Counted from the first letter of the stretch, positions 1 to 10,174 are shown. The stretch: DNA of 64,000 nt from D2472 sp964275585 (GCA_964275585.1 CAXYCJ010000014.1:1-64000), one strand, 5' to 3'. A program made the numbers and translations. The notes: generated from the letters alone by a model not told the origin.

Positions 1-1
1 G

Positions 2-445
2 TATGTTAACCAAGAATCAGATCCTCAAGAATTAATTATTTTAAACCTTATTTCTATGGATAAATCTAATTTTAATATAAACCAAGTGCTAACTTTATTA
101 AAAAATTTAGATGCAAAATATAATCATGGTTTTTTTAGTTTTTGCGAGATTTCTGGAGAAGAGATTTTTAGAATCGCTAGTGGCATTAATCCGGGCTTAA
201 TAGAGCTAGAGACAAAAACACATGTTCTGTTATTAGCGCTTGACTTGCATCAGGTTAGCGACCCAGCTAAGGCTTTTGATATCATGTTAGAGCTATCTTC
301 AGAAATTTCTGAAAAATTACATGCTAGCATCTGCGATGCTAATAGAGCACCATTGAGCAAACAAATGATCGAACATCTTAAGTGCAAAGCTCAGGATGTT
401 AGTCGAATTAAAGCTATCGAAAATACTTCCTCAACCTCAACGTGA
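2..445 (+). CDS. zipA: Cell division protein ZipA, C-terminal part (5' end outside window)
   Basis: The frame is open from the window edge, so only the C-terminal domain is present, about 147 residues. ZipA is an inner-membrane-anchored division protein whose C-terminal domain binds the tail of FtsZ. The visible pattern fits that domain: an ELIILNLIS strand at the start, then a hydrophobic HVLLLALDL strand, a helix around DPAKAFDIMLELSSEIS, and a charged end. The neighbour supports the call, because zipA directly precedes ligA in many gammaproteobacteria. An internal ATG at 56 is not the start, since the homologous strand continues upstream of it. The stop overlaps the ligA GTG start (GTGA, 442-445), so the two genes are probably translationally coupled. 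Confidence 0.82.
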   Translation, partial: YVNQESDPQELIILNLISMDKSNFNINQVLTLLKNLDAKYNHGFFSFCEISGEEIFRIASGINPGLIELETKTHVLLLALDLHQVSDPAKAFDIMLELSSEISEKLHASICDANRAPLSKQMIEHLKCKAQDVSRIKAIENTSSTST

Positions 446-2604
446 AAATGAACAAGGATGCTTACTTCTCTCTTCAAGATGATATTCGCTTCCATGATCA
501 TTCTTATTATATTTTAGATAATCCAGCCATTTCTGATCATGAATATGACCAACTATTTCAAAAACTATTAAGCGTAGAATCTTTAAATCCTACCTGGGTT
601 ACCCCAGAATCTCCATCTCAAAGAGTTGGAATAGAACCACAAAATGATTTTTTAACATTCGCACACTATAAACAGATGTTATCTCTTGCAAATGCATTTA
701 ATGAGAAAGACTTACATGATTTTCATGATCGAATCATCAAAAATCTTGATATTAACTCAGAGAGCTTAGACTATTTCTGTGAACCCAAGCTAGATGGAGC
801 GGCGATTTCGTTGATATATGAAAATGGAAAATTAACAAAAGGAGTAACTAGGGGAGATGGGAATATCGGTGAAGATATTTCTTCTAATATTCGAACTGTT
901 CGCTCAATCCCATTAACTCTTAAAAAATCTTCTGAAGCATTTCCAAAATTAATAGAAATCAGAGGAGAGATTTTTATTAGAAAGTTAGATTTTAAATCCT
1001 TGAATAAGGTAGCTAAGAAGAATGGACAAAAAGTTTTTGCAAACCCTCGCAATGCTGCTGCAGGAAGCTTGCGTCAACTTGATCCAGCTGTAACAAGCTC
1101 AAGACCTCTAGCCTTTTTTGCGCATGGTATAGGAGCATGTGATGACAAAGATTTTATTTCTTTGCACGAAATGTTCAGTGTTTTTGCAGAATGGGGTCTG
1201 CCGGTTAATGCATTGAACCGATCAGTTCAATCTATCACTGAATGTTTGAGTTACTTTGAAGAAATAAAATCGAGCAGGGATCAAATTCCATTTGAGATAG
1301 ATGGAGTAGTTTTTAAGGTTGGAAATATTTCTTTACAAAATATTCTAGGCAAAATAGCGCGATCACCAAGATGGGCAATTGCCCATAAATTTCCTGCGGA
1401 AGAAGTTATCACCGAAATTGAGGATATTGAATTTCAAGTTGGCCGAACTGGTATTTTAACTCCAGTAGCTAAACTCAAAACAATCAATGTTGGCGGGGTC
1501 AATGTTAGTAAGTGTACTTTGCATAATTTAGATGAGCTAAAAAGATTGGATCCAAGAATAGGAGACAGAGCAGTGATTAAAAGAGCTGGGGATGTTATTC
1601 CCAAGATGATTAAGGTAATCCCAGCATCACAATCTAGGGCTCTAAAAATTAAACCACCTAAAAACTGTCCAATTTGTCTTTCTGAAGTAATTTCTAATTT
1701 TCAATCAGAATGGAGGGTTGTGAATTCAACAGAGAACAAGTCTTTTAAGACATTTTCAAGCCTTTATGAAGTTAAAAAATTTATGAATGAAAGAGGTAAT
1801 TCTGCATTGGAAATACAGGAAATAAAATTAGATACACCTTTTATTAAATGCTCAGGAGGAAATTCTTGCCCTGAAATTGTGCAGGGTAAATTTACTCATT
1901 TTGTCTCCCGAAAAGCCATGGATATTGATGGGTTAGGGCAAGAGATTTTATATATGTTAATTAAGAATAAATTTATAAATGATTATTCAGATATTTTTAC
2001 TCTTAAGAATTTTTGTAGTGAGCTAGAATCTTTGGAAAGATTTGGCAAGAAATCTGTTGAAAATCTTATTAAATCTATTGAAATCTCAACATCAGTTAAT
2101 CTCTATAAATTAATTTTTTCATTGGGTATAGAGGAAGTGGGCGAGACAACCGCAAGAAATCTAGCGCTTAAATTTAAAAACTTTCACTCTTTGCAGGAAG
2201 CGCCATTCGAAGAGTTAATCCTTATTCAGGATATAGGTCCAAGAGTTGCAAGCAAGATTAGAGACTACTTTCTTGATGAAACAAACCAAGAGGTAATAAA
2301 AAGATTATTACCATTTCTACACATTATCCCCCCAGAACTTAATGTTTCATCTCAATCTGACCAATTTGCTGGTATGCAAGTTGCCATTACTGGAAAGATT
2401 GCGCTAATGTCTCGTGATGAGATGAAGAATATATTTCTCTCTCTGGGTGCTAAAGTAACTTCCTCAATCTCAAAGAATACGAACTTTTTAATTGCTGGGG
2501 AGAAAGCAGGCTCTAAACTTAAGAAAGCAAAAAGTCTTGGTGTTAGAATTGTAGATGCAAATGATATTCATACTTTTATCAATGAACCGCAGAAATTCTC
2601 TTAA
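442..2604 (+). CDS. ligA: NAD-dependent DNA ligase LigA
   Basis: It seals nicks in duplex DNA using NAD+ during replication and repair. At 720 residues it is somewhat longer than the usual 670. The Ia domain (HDHSYY, DxxYD) is N-terminal. The adenylation motif KLDGAA follows with catalytic Lys116, then the OB fold, a Cys4 zinc finger, HhH repeats (about 510-600) and a C-terminal BRCT domain (about 645-715). The zinc ligands look to be C409, C412, C470 and C476. The gap between the two pairs is far longer than usual, which accounts for much of the extra length. The GTG start overlaps the zipA stop; an ATG at 448 is the alternative start. Confidence 0.97.
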   Translation: MKMNKDAYFSLQDDIRFHDHSYYILDNPAISDHEYDQLFQKLLSVESLNPTWVTPESPSQRVGIEPQNDFLTFAHYKQMLSLANAFNEKDLHDFHDRIIKNLDINSESLDYFCEPKLDGAAISLIYENGKLTKGVTRGDGNIGEDISSNIRTVRSIPLTLKKSSEAFPKLIEIRGEIFIRKLDFKSLNKVAKKNGQKVFANPRNAAAGSLRQLDPAVTSSRPLAFFAHGIGACDDKDFISLHEMFSVFAEWGLPVNALNRSVQSITECLSYFEEIKSSRDQIPFEIDGVVFKVGNISLQNILGKIARSPRWAIAHKFPAEEVITEIEDIEFQVGRTGILTPVAKLKTINVGGVNVSKCTLHNLDELKRLDPRIGDRAVIKRAGDVIPKMIKVIPASQSRALKIKPPKNCPICLSEVISNFQSEWRVVNSTENKSFKTFSSLYEVKKFMNERGNSALEIQEIKLDTPFIKCSGGNSCPEIVQGKFTHFVSRKAMDIDGLGQEILYMLIKNKFINDYSDIFTLKNFCSELESLERFGKKSVENLIKSIEISTSVNLYKLIFSLGIEEVGETTARNLALKFKNFHSLQEAPFEELILIQDIGPRVASKIRDYFLDETNQEVIKRLLPFLHIIPPELNVSSQSDQFAGMQVAITGKIALMSRDEMKNIFLSLGAKVTSSISKNTNFLIAGEKAGSKLKKAKSLGVRIVDANDIHTFINEPQKFS

Positions 2605-3196
2605 TATTTTATTAGTTTCATCTATTCTTATGGTGTCTTGCGTGAGTGCTCCTCCTGAGGAAACCAGATAATATATGTGAGATTTTTCAAGAGAAAAGAA
2701 GTTGGTACAAAGCGTGCTATTAAAAGTGAAAAAAGATGGAAGTTACCACCATATGTATTAATGGCATTTATCTATCAAGAATCTAGCTTTCAAGCAAAAA
2801 TTAAACCAGAAAGAGGCAGCAATTGCTTGGTTTTATTCCTTGGTTTAGGCCATCCTCATCACTTGGATACTCCCAAGCCTTAAAAAAAAACTTGGCAGGA
2901 TTATGAAGATGAAACTGGGAAACACTAGAGCAAAAAGAACTAATTTTGCAGACTCTGCAGATTTTGTAGGGTGGTACGCTAGCAAAGGTTTCTACCAAGG
3001 GTTCTCATCTTCAGATGCTAGATCTCTTTACTTGGCTTATCACGAAGGTTATGGCGGGTTTAAAAAGAAAACTTACCGCAAGAAACAATGGTTAATTCGA
3101 GTTGCTGATAGGGTGCAATCACGATCAGAGATGTATCAAAAACAATATTGGGGATGTGCCAAAGAGCTTAAAAAGAAAAAGTTCTTCTTTTTTTAA
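2582..3196 (+). pseudogene. Lytic transglycosylase (SLT family) lipoprotein, broken by several frameshifts
   Basis: Joining pieces from all three forward frames gives one recognisable SLT transglycosylase of about 200 residues, an enzyme that cleaves peptidoglycan glycan strands. The ATG at 2582 lies inside the end of ligA and opens a lipoprotein signal ending LMVSC. Further pieces read CEIFQEKRSW, VLMAFIYQESSFQAK (with the catalytic Glu of the ESSF motif), GFIPWFRPSSSLGYSQALKK, DFVGWYASKG and YLAYHEGYGGFKK. Breaks lie near 2668, 2718, 2807, 2885 and 2927. At most of them, removing one base restores the frame, for example one A from the A9 run at 2882-2890. The conserved residues survive, so consensus errors are at least as likely as true decay. 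Confidence 0.8.
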
Positions 3197-3197
3197 T

Positions 3198-6043
3198 TTA
3201 AACTTCCAGAAGCTTAAGCCCCAATTCCTGTGCTTGATCTTTGTAACCTTCGCCTGCAAGGATTGATTTTTTAGAGCCCTGTGTTAAATATTTATTATTG
3301 ACTCTTACAAGATCTTCAATTGAGCAGTTAATAAATTTTTTGTCTTATTGCCAATCGTTCAGCAATGGATATATCTTCTAAGTTAAAATTAAAATCATTT
3401 TTTGCTTCACCTACTGGTGAAAGTGGCTTGTCAATTGAAGATACAACTCCCAAAATTGCCTCTTCTAGATGTTTGCTTAGTAATTGAGTGTTTCGCCCAT
3501 TCGATTGCGTCATTAAAGGCTGTAAAAGTATCTTTGCATTTTGGATCGCGATAGGAAAAGAATTTAAAAGTGTGAGTTGCAGTATCATTATTTGCTCCCG
3601 CGCCATAGGCTCCTCCTTTTTCACGAATAGCAGTATGCAGAAAACCATTTCTTAAAAACCGTTGCTAATACAGATAGAGCAGGAGAATCTGGGTGCTCCC
3701 TTGAAACGCCTTGAAATGCTTCATGCACAATAACAAACTTTGAGAACCTGTAATCCATGCAATCTGTGCCTCAGATGGCTGAATTAACTCTTGCTCACTC
3801 CGAAATTTCATTTCCATAGAAGAAGATAGCTTATCTTCAAGCGCTCCTTTTGAGCATGCAGTAAAAATTTTACAAGGCTTTGACTGTACTTTGCTATGAA
3901 TGCTTTTTAAAATTTTAATAATTGGCTCTGGATCTGCACTTTTTTGAATTTTAGTGATTGCTGCTTTAGACCTATGAAGCATCTCAAGTCCAGACAGCTG
4001 AAATGAAGTAGCACTATATTTATTTAAGCTACTTGCTGCAGAAGTCATGGCAAGATAATGACCATTTTGGTTCAGAGACTCTTCATTTCTAGCAATGAAA
4101 ATATTTAAGAGGTCTTGAATTCTTTTTGTTTCGTCAAATCTTACAGATTTAATAGTATCTAGAATTAATTCCTCCATGGTATTAAAATTTTCCTCCAAAC
4201 ACTTTGAAGAGATACTCAGAGCTAAACTCCCAAGATCCTTCTTTATACTTGTTTGCAATCTAATTGCAGCATTCAAACCTCCAGTTAAGCTAGATTGATG
4301 GGCTTGGACCTCTTCATACGTTTTGTTTTTGAGACCAACTTCAGTCAAAATAAAAGTATACAAAGATGAAAAAACTAACTCTTCAGAAGTTAAATTCTTT
4401 ATTGGAAAAAGAAAATCTGAGTAGATTAGACCGTTAGTTCCAACCTCATAGATTGATCTGCTGCCCATTGCAGAACTTTTTTCTGTGTACTCTCTCGCAA
4501 AGGGGATATCTTGAATTGTTACTTTGGGTAAAATCTCAATATCATCAACTGCCTCTTGTCTTAGTTTTAAGGCCTCAGCCAAGTTATTAATTTCTTTCTT
4601 ATCAGCATTGCTTAGGTTCGCTTCCTTATTCCTTAAAGTTAAAGAAAAATATTCTTCTAAGCTCTGATTAAATTTTTGGTCAGGCTTGAGCTCATAGGTT
4701 AATCGGTGAGAATTTTTTAGTAAATTAGAAGAAATCAACTCTTCCATGTAACCGTCTCGAGCAATCTGATCTTTTAAATTCTTAAAGTTTGAGTCCACAT
4801 CAAGCATTGCAATAGGATTATCATAATGGATGCAGGCATTCATGCACCCAAGCATTAATTGCAGCCCATATGGCATACCGCCACCTGAAATCTCCCTTTG
4901 ACCTATTTCCAATTGATGGAGTGACGCAGAAATGAGATCTTGGTGCACACCACTTGAAACTAATTTCTCTAATGTTGAAACAATTAATTCTTCAACATCC
5001 ATGGCTCTATTTTCATCCACACCTTCCAAGCCAGCCATGAAAACAATTTCTTTATTGCTAGGCTCAATTCCAAGAAAAGGAGATGGAGATTTTCCTATAT
5101 GGGAGTGCTCCAAGGCCTTCCTTAGAGGAGAGGCTGAATTGTCAAGAAGAATGTTTGATAAGAAATATTTTTCCAATAAGTTAAAAGGGTCATGACTATT
5201 TCCTAGCAACCAACTCATAACAACATGATGATTCTTTTCATCTCCAGGAAGTGGTTGGTATGTTCCACTTGCATAAATTGGTTTAGAAAAAATTTTAGCC
5301 GGTTGAATAATTAATTTTTCAGTTGCAGGCATAAATTTCTGGAAAACATTTTTTTCTAAATGTTCATGAACCTCTTCTATTGCAACATTACCAAAGGTAA
5401 AAAAAGTTGCATTGCTTGGATGGTAGTGTTTTTGATGAAATGCAACTAAGTCAGAATGGGTCAAGTCAATAATCTTTTCAGGGTCACCACCACTATTATG
5501 ATGATAAGTAGTTTCTTCGAACAAATGTTTTGACATTCCATGCCACAATTGATCAGTGGGCGAACTCATAGCTCCCTTCATTTCATTAAATACCACACCT
5601 TTAATTTCTAACTTGTTATTAGAGTCAATCTCCAGGCGATGGCCTTCTTGAGAGAAGTCCAACGGGTCAAGCCTTGGAAAAAATGCTGAATCTACATATA
5701 CATCTAATAAATTCTTAAAATCTTTATCGTTCTGAGTTGCAAAAGGATAAGCTGTCCAGTCACTAGAGGTAAATGCATTCATGAAGGAGTTAAGCGAACG
5801 TCTTATCATCATAAAGAAGGGGTCACGTACAGGATATTTTTGAGATCCACATAATGATGTGTGCTCTAGAATATGAGCAACGCCGGTTGAATCCTCTGGG
5901 ATGGTCCGAAAAGCAACCATGAAAACCTTTTCATCATTCTGAGCATCCAAATGAATATGCTGGGTATTAAACTCTGAATGCTGGTAAATTTGGGCATTAA
6001 CATTAAGCAAGTCAATTTTTTTTGATTCTTTTAGTTCAAACAT
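3198..6043 (-). pseudogene. M16-family metallopeptidase (PreP/insulinase-like), C-terminus broken by frameshifts
   Basis: The N-terminal 780 or so residues (to about 3740) are intact and carry the inverted zinc motif HILEH, then GSQKYPVRDPFF and LNSFMNAFTSSDWTAYPF, typical of the presequence-protease branch that degrades peptides. The remaining C-terminus is spread over other frames down to a stop at 3198-3200: EHPDSPALSVLATV, NGFLHTAIREKGGAYGAG, KFFSYRDPKCKDTF, HLEEAILGVVSSIDKP and a final AGEGYKDQAQELGLKL. Breaks lie near 3738, 3647, 3478 and 3345, and at three of them deleting one base (for example a T from the T5 run) restores the frame. Repaired, the protein would be about 950 residues, normal for the family. 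The start sits 19 bp from a divergent gene. Confidence 0.85.
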
Positions 6044-6048
6044 AGCTT

Positions 6049-6056
6049 TATATATA
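6049..6056. promoter_or_regulatory. Shared TATATATA, candidate -10 element for two divergent genes
   Basis: The peptidase start (6043, minus) and the lipoprotein start (6063, plus) are separated by only 19 bp, and this self-complementary octamer lies between them. A TATATA hexamer ends 6 nt before the plus ATG and 5 nt before the minus ATG, the distance at which transcription would begin at or next to the start codon. No Shine-Dalgarno sequence is visible on either side. Confidence 0.4.
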
Positions 6057-6062
6057 GAGTAA

Positions 6063-6620
6063 ATGCATTATATTAGTCATATTAGCAATAGATTACTATT
6101 ATCAATGACACATAAAAAAAACTATTTTATTTTTGGCTTTATATTCTGCTTAATGGCCTGCTCATCAACCCCATTTACAGAATTAAATAGTCGCAATAAT
6201 TTTCAACTTGAGCCATCCTCAGAATTCAAAATTTTATTAAAAAAAGAACTCTTGCCAGTAGAAATGGATCCAATACTTATTGAAAATCTTGGCGAGGCAG
6301 CGAAGAATTATCTTCTTGGGGTAGGGCATACTGAGTTACCTACTTCATCAATGGTTGTGGAGTTAAGTGTTGCAAGTAAAGAAAAAATAAAATTTGACGA
6401 TTTTCGTTTCTATGGTTATCCGATGTATCGCAGTTATGCATATGATCAAGAACGAATTAACACTGTTCCTGAGTTCTTCTTAAGAATTTCTATTAGAGAT
6501 GATAGTCAAGATAAAACTTTGTGGACTGGATTGACTAAATGGAGAAAGGGATCAAGTTACTCTCCCAGAGATATGCCGTCTGCTGAGCTACTGGTTGAGC
6601 ACCTGCTAATTAACTTATAA
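6063..6620 (+). CDS. Small lipoprotein, DUF4136-like
   Basis: This 185-residue protein has a lipoprotein signal: a hydrophobic stretch ending in LMAC with the cysteine followed by SSTP, so it should be lipidated and held in the envelope. The rest is soluble and mixed alpha/beta, with a YGYPMYRSYAYDQER segment and a C-terminal LWTGLTKWRKG. This resembles DUF4136-type lipoproteins in length and layout, but I would not insist on the family. An internal ATG at 6105 would give a shorter and more typical signal peptide; the longer start is kept because a TATATA lies exactly 6 nt before it. The 3' end overlaps the convergent mnmC by 11 bp. Confidence 0.65.
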   Translation: MHYISHISNRLLLSMTHKKNYFIFGFIFCLMACSSTPFTELNSRNNFQLEPSSEFKILLKKELLPVEMDPILIENLGEAAKNYLLGVGHTELPTSSMVVELSVASKEKIKFDDFRFYGYPMYRSYAYDQERINTVPEFFLRISIRDDSQDKTLWTGLTKWRKGSSYSPRDMPSAELLVEHLLINL

Positions 6621-8442
6621 ACCTTTGAGGGTCAATTGTTAAGGCAATCCCGGTAGAAATAGGATTGGGAGAGTTATGTATTTGAGATGCAAGAAATTCT
6701 CCTAGCAGAGGCGCTAAACTGAAACCCCTTGATCCTAGAGCACCTAAAACATATATATTATTACTTGGAGCTAGTTTGCCAGCAATTGGAAGCCTATCTT
6801 TAGTTCCTAGTCTCAAGCGAGCTTCCATTAGCATTTCAGTGTTTGAGTTTAGAGTAATCTCAAAATTATTTTTAGTACGAGAAAGCAGTGCATTTCCAGA
6901 ATCAAGTGAGGGCTGCATATCAATAAAATCTCTTTCATATGTTGAACCAACCCAAGTCACCCCATCCACGGCGGGGAGAACATAACCCTCTGAATTAAGC
7001 GGTATATTTAAGTTGATGCCTTGAGAGCCTTGCAGGCCTATAAGCTGGCCTTTTGAAATTTTTAAATCTGGGATGAGATTCAACAGCCCCGGGCCGCTAG
7101 CAATAATCAAAGCATCATATTCATTAGCACTGGATTGATTTGAGAACTTCAGGGTAATTTTTGAATTTTTAATATCCCAATCATGAAAGCAATGATTTTG
7201 AAAAATTTTAATGTTTGAGTGATCAAGCAATTTATTGCAAATAAGGCGGGGGATCAGATAGCCTCCCTGGTAGACCTTTAAACCTTCTGACTTTAAACCA
7301 AAATTATCCTCCATTTGGTCCTGATTGAAATGCTCGAAAATATCACCTCTTTCCAATCCCATCATGCTATCAATCCATTCCTTTTGATGCTTATTCGAAT
7401 GAGAAAACAATACCCCTGATCGTGTATATGCAACTGGAAATTGAGAATATAGCTTATCGGCAAAAAAATAGCTCTGAGCGATTAGATGAGCATAAGGGCT
7501 ATTATTAGAAGAAAATCTTGGGTACATGGCAGCCACTGGATTGCTTGAAGTACCAGTAGCAATACCTTCACCAAATTCATAAACATCAACTTTAGCTCCA
7601 TAATTTGCCGCAGCATATGCTGCAGAGCTTCCAGCAATACCAGATCCAATAACTGCAATTTTTTGTTTATTTCGTGCAATAGATTCTCGGGTTTTAAGGT
7701 TGGGGTATTTTCTTCCAATAAGTTTATGTCTTTTAGCTCCAAATCCTTTAACTTTTGATACGTTAAAACCAAATTTTCTTAAGTTCCTTTTTACAAAACC
7801 TGCAGAGGTAAAAGTTCCAAATGTGGCAGATTCTGATGATAGCGATCCAATGAGTTGAGCGATCGAGCTACTCCACATAGAAGCATTTTTTTTTGGATCA
7901 AAACCATCTAAATACCAAGCATCAATTTTATTATTTTTAAATCCTAAGAGATTTTCTAATGCCAGCTCAGCTTTATTTTCAATAAGGGTTAGCCGCATAT
8001 TAAGGTGTGGCAAATGAATTCTAGTCATATCATTATGCATAGGGTCATAAAGACTTAAAAAATATGTACAAATATCCCCTAAAGCAGGGAAATTTTTGAT
8101 TACTCTGAGTATCTGCTCTTTGCTAGGCAATGCTTCTTCAATTGCAATATATTCTAGACTCTCTATGCAAGAGTTATCTTTATGCTGCATCCAGATTTTT
8201 GCTGTAACAAAAAAATTTAATCCAAATCCAAAACCTAGGTCTCCTATCGTTATTTTTGAATCATCTGTAAAACGTTTCTCTAATTTATTGGGCTCAATAA
8301 AAATATTTTTAATTTCTGCAATAGCATCTTCTTGAAAAAATAAATCATCATAGGTGATTGAATGGGGCATATCATCAATCCATGCAACATTCTGAGTCTT
8401 CACTTCAAATGGATTTTTAAACACGCTATGATGGATTGGCAT
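6610..8442 (-). CDS. mnmC: Bifunctional tRNA U34 modification enzyme MnmC
   Basis: MnmC finishes mnm5(s2)U at the wobble position of tRNAs. Its C-terminal oxidase removes the carboxymethyl group and its N-terminal methyltransferase adds a methyl. Both halves are present in 610 residues (the E. coli protein has 668). The N-terminal half has the SAM-binding GDLGFGFGLNF and the WYLDGFDPKKNASMW segment, and the C-terminal half opens with the FAD motif IGSGIAGSSAAYAAA near residue 262 and ends GSRGFSLAPLLGE. It converges on the lipoprotein gene by an 11-bp overlap. The start is 13 bp from the ribosome-binding region of the divergent sulfatase gene. Confidence 0.95.
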   Translation of the reverse strand: MPIHHSVFKNPFEVKTQNVAWIDDMPHSITYDDLFFQEDAIAEIKNIFIEPNKLEKRFTDDSKITIGDLGFGFGLNFFVTAKIWMQHKDNSCIESLEYIAIEEALPSKEQILRVIKNFPALGDICTYFLSLYDPMHNDMTRIHLPHLNMRLTLIENKAELALENLLGFKNNKIDAWYLDGFDPKKNASMWSSSIAQLIGSLSSESATFGTFTSAGFVKRNLRKFGFNVSKVKGFGAKRHKLIGRKYPNLKTRESIARNKQKIAVIGSGIAGSSAAYAAANYGAKVDVYEFGEGIATGTSSNPVAAMYPRFSSNNSPYAHLIAQSYFFADKLYSQFPVAYTRSGVLFSHSNKHQKEWIDSMMGLERGDIFEHFNQDQMEDNFGLKSEGLKVYQGGYLIPRLICNKLLDHSNIKIFQNHCFHDWDIKNSKITLKFSNQSSANEYDALIIASGPGLLNLIPDLKISKGQLIGLQGSQGINLNIPLNSEGYVLPAVDGVTWVGSTYERDFIDMQPSLDSGNALLSRTKNNFEITLNSNTEMLMEARLRLGTKDRLPIAGKLAPSNNIYVLGALGSRGFSLAPLLGEFLASQIHNSPNPISTGIALTIDPQRFIS

Positions 8443-8444
8443 TT

Positions 8445-8458
8445 AGGAGCAGCTTATC
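8445..8458 (+). promoter_or_regulatory. Shine-Dalgarno AGGAG followed by a possible ATC start
   Basis: AGGAG at 8445-8449 is followed after 6 nt by ATC (8456-8458), in frame with the sulfatase at 8537. The 27 codons from ATC to the first ATG encode a good lipoprotein signal with lipobox LFFAC. No standard start codon exists in this extension, so either a rare ATC start is used or a base is wrong here. Confidence 0.5.
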
Positions 8459-8536
8459 AAAATATATATTACCTTTTTTCAATTATTAATTATAAGCGGT
8501 CTTTTCTTTGCATGCTCTAAAACAGATCCTGTATCA

Positions 8537-10174
8537 ATGCCAAACATAGATACTATTTCTGACGTTGAAGCATTATTAAAACATTCAGAAGAATTTACAC
8601 AACAAATATACTCATATGATGATGGGATTCATGCAGCTGTTGGCTATGGCATAGCTAATTCCTATTTAATCGAAGGCAATAATAAAAATATTATTATCGA
8701 TACAACTGATAGTGTTTTCCAAGCACAAAAGGTCTATGCACAATTTAATGCTATCAACAGCAATCCAATTGCTGCGATTATTTATACTCACAACCATGGG
8801 GACCATACCCTTGGGGCCAGATATTTTGTAGACCAGCAAGATGAGCCGCCAATGATTATTGCTCACGCATCAACAGCTAAGGCTGTAGAGAAAATTTTTG
8901 GTATTTTAAACCCTATTATATCTTCTAGGTCATCTAAAATGTTTGGAACAGCACTTCCGGTAGAAGAGGTTGTCAATGTGGGCATCGGTCCATACTTAAG
9001 TGTAGGAAAAAGTGCGCCAGGATATGTTAAGCCCACCATTACTTTTGAGAATGAGCTCAGTATAATAATTGCTGGAATTGACTTTGAGTTTTTTCATGCA
9101 CCTGGAGAGACTGATGACCAATTATTTGTTTGGCTCCCTCAATACAAAGCATTGTTTCCCGGAGATAATATTTATCGAACCTTTCCAAATCTTTATACCA
9201 TCAGAGGCACTTCTCATAGAAATGTTAATGCTTGGGTCAACAGCCTGGATAAGATGATTGCATTGCAACCTGAAAAACTCTTCCCCAGTCATACCCTCCC
9301 ATTGGTAGAGGGCGAAGCACTTGAAGTATTAATTGTATATCGCGATGGTATTCAATTTGTTCACGATCAAACCATTAGATTAATGAACCAAGGGCTATAC
9401 CCCGAAGAAATAATTGAGAATATAGTTTTGCCTTCAACCATTTCATCCTCTCCATTTCTTCAGGAATTTTATGGCACAGTTCGCTGGTCTGTTAGAAGCA
9501 TTTTTAACGGATATTTGGGGTGGTTTTCTGGCAATATTAGTGAGCTAGATCCAATGCCAATAAGAGAAAAGGCACAACTGATATCAGAACTGGCTGGTAG
9601 TCCTGATGATTTATTTATTCAACTTGAATTATCGGTATCAAATAAAAACATGCAATGGGCGTTAGAATTATCAGATTTGCTTCTAGCTCTTGATCACAAA
9701 ACTGCACAGGTGAATGCTTTGCGATCTCAAGCCGCATATTATCTTGGTAAAATGGCCTCAAACCCAAATAAGAGAAATTACTTTTTAAGTGAGGCCCAAA
9801 AGCTTTCTGGAACTAAGGTGACCGAAAATATTATCCGACCTCAAGCTGAAATACTTGATGAGATTCCAATTGACATGTTTTTTGACGTACTAAGGGTTAA
9901 CTTAGATCCAAGCAAGGTCAATGCAACCAAAATTATTACTGCTTGTTTTAAATTTTCTTCTGGAGTTAAAAAAGCTTTGACCCTTAGAAATCAAATTGCT
10001 CAGATTAGCAATTCATTGCCCGATAATTGCAATTTAATTATAGAAGCCGATGAGCAAGTTTTTAAGCAAGTTTTAGCAGGAATTAGAAATCCTGTGATGG
10101 CAATTGCCAATGGAGAAATTCGCGTCAATAAAGACGTCGAGTTTCTCCAATTTTTAATGAATTTTAGACCTTAG
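8537..10174 (+). CDS. Alkyl/aryl-sulfatase-like metallo-beta-lactamase-fold hydrolase
   Basis: The protein resembles SdsA/BDS1-type alkyl sulfatases, which release sulfate from alkyl sulfate esters with a binuclear zinc site. THNHGDH (H85, H87, D89, H90) is the metal-binding signature. GETDDQ and FPGDNIYRTFPN follow, then a dimerisation domain around LSDLLLALDHKTAQVNALR and an SCP2-like C-terminal domain. The first ATG at 8537 is probably not the true start. The frame stays open upstream to a stop at 8444 and encodes a lipoprotein signal (ITFFQLLIISGLFFAC) behind an AGGAG at 8445-8449, but without ATG, GTG or TTG. The mature enzyme would then be an envelope lipoprotein. The end overlaps the convergent acyl-CoA dehydrogenase by 11 bp. 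Confidence 0.85.
   Translation: MPNIDTISDVEALLKHSEEFTQQIYSYDDGIHAAVGYGIANSYLIEGNNKNIIIDTTDSVFQAQKVYAQFNAINSNPIAAIIYTHNHGDHTLGARYFVDQQDEPPMIIAHASTAKAVEKIFGILNPIISSRSSKMFGTALPVEEVVNVGIGPYLSVGKSAPGYVKPTITFENELSIIIAGIDFEFFHAPGETDDQLFVWLPQYKALFPGDNIYRTFPNLYTIRGTSHRNVNAWVNSLDKMIALQPEKLFPSHTLPLVEGEALEVLIVYRDGIQFVHDQTIRLMNQGLYPEEIIENIVLPSTISSSPFLQEFYGTVRWSVRSIFNGYLGWFSGNISELDPMPIREKAQLISELAGSPDDLFIQLELSVSNKNMQWALELSDLLLALDHKTAQVNALRSQAAYYLGKMASNPNKRNYFLSEAQKLSGTKVTENIIRPQAEILDEIPIDMFFDVLRVNLDPSKVNATKIITACFKFSSGVKKALTLRNQIAQISNSLPDNCNLIIEADEQVFKQVLAGIRNPVMAIANGEIRVNKDVEFLQFLMNFRP

Noticed and set aside
7482..7772. A 96-codon leucine-rich minus-strand frame within mnmC
   Set aside because: It is an alternate frame of the same strand within a well-conserved gene and has no start signals.
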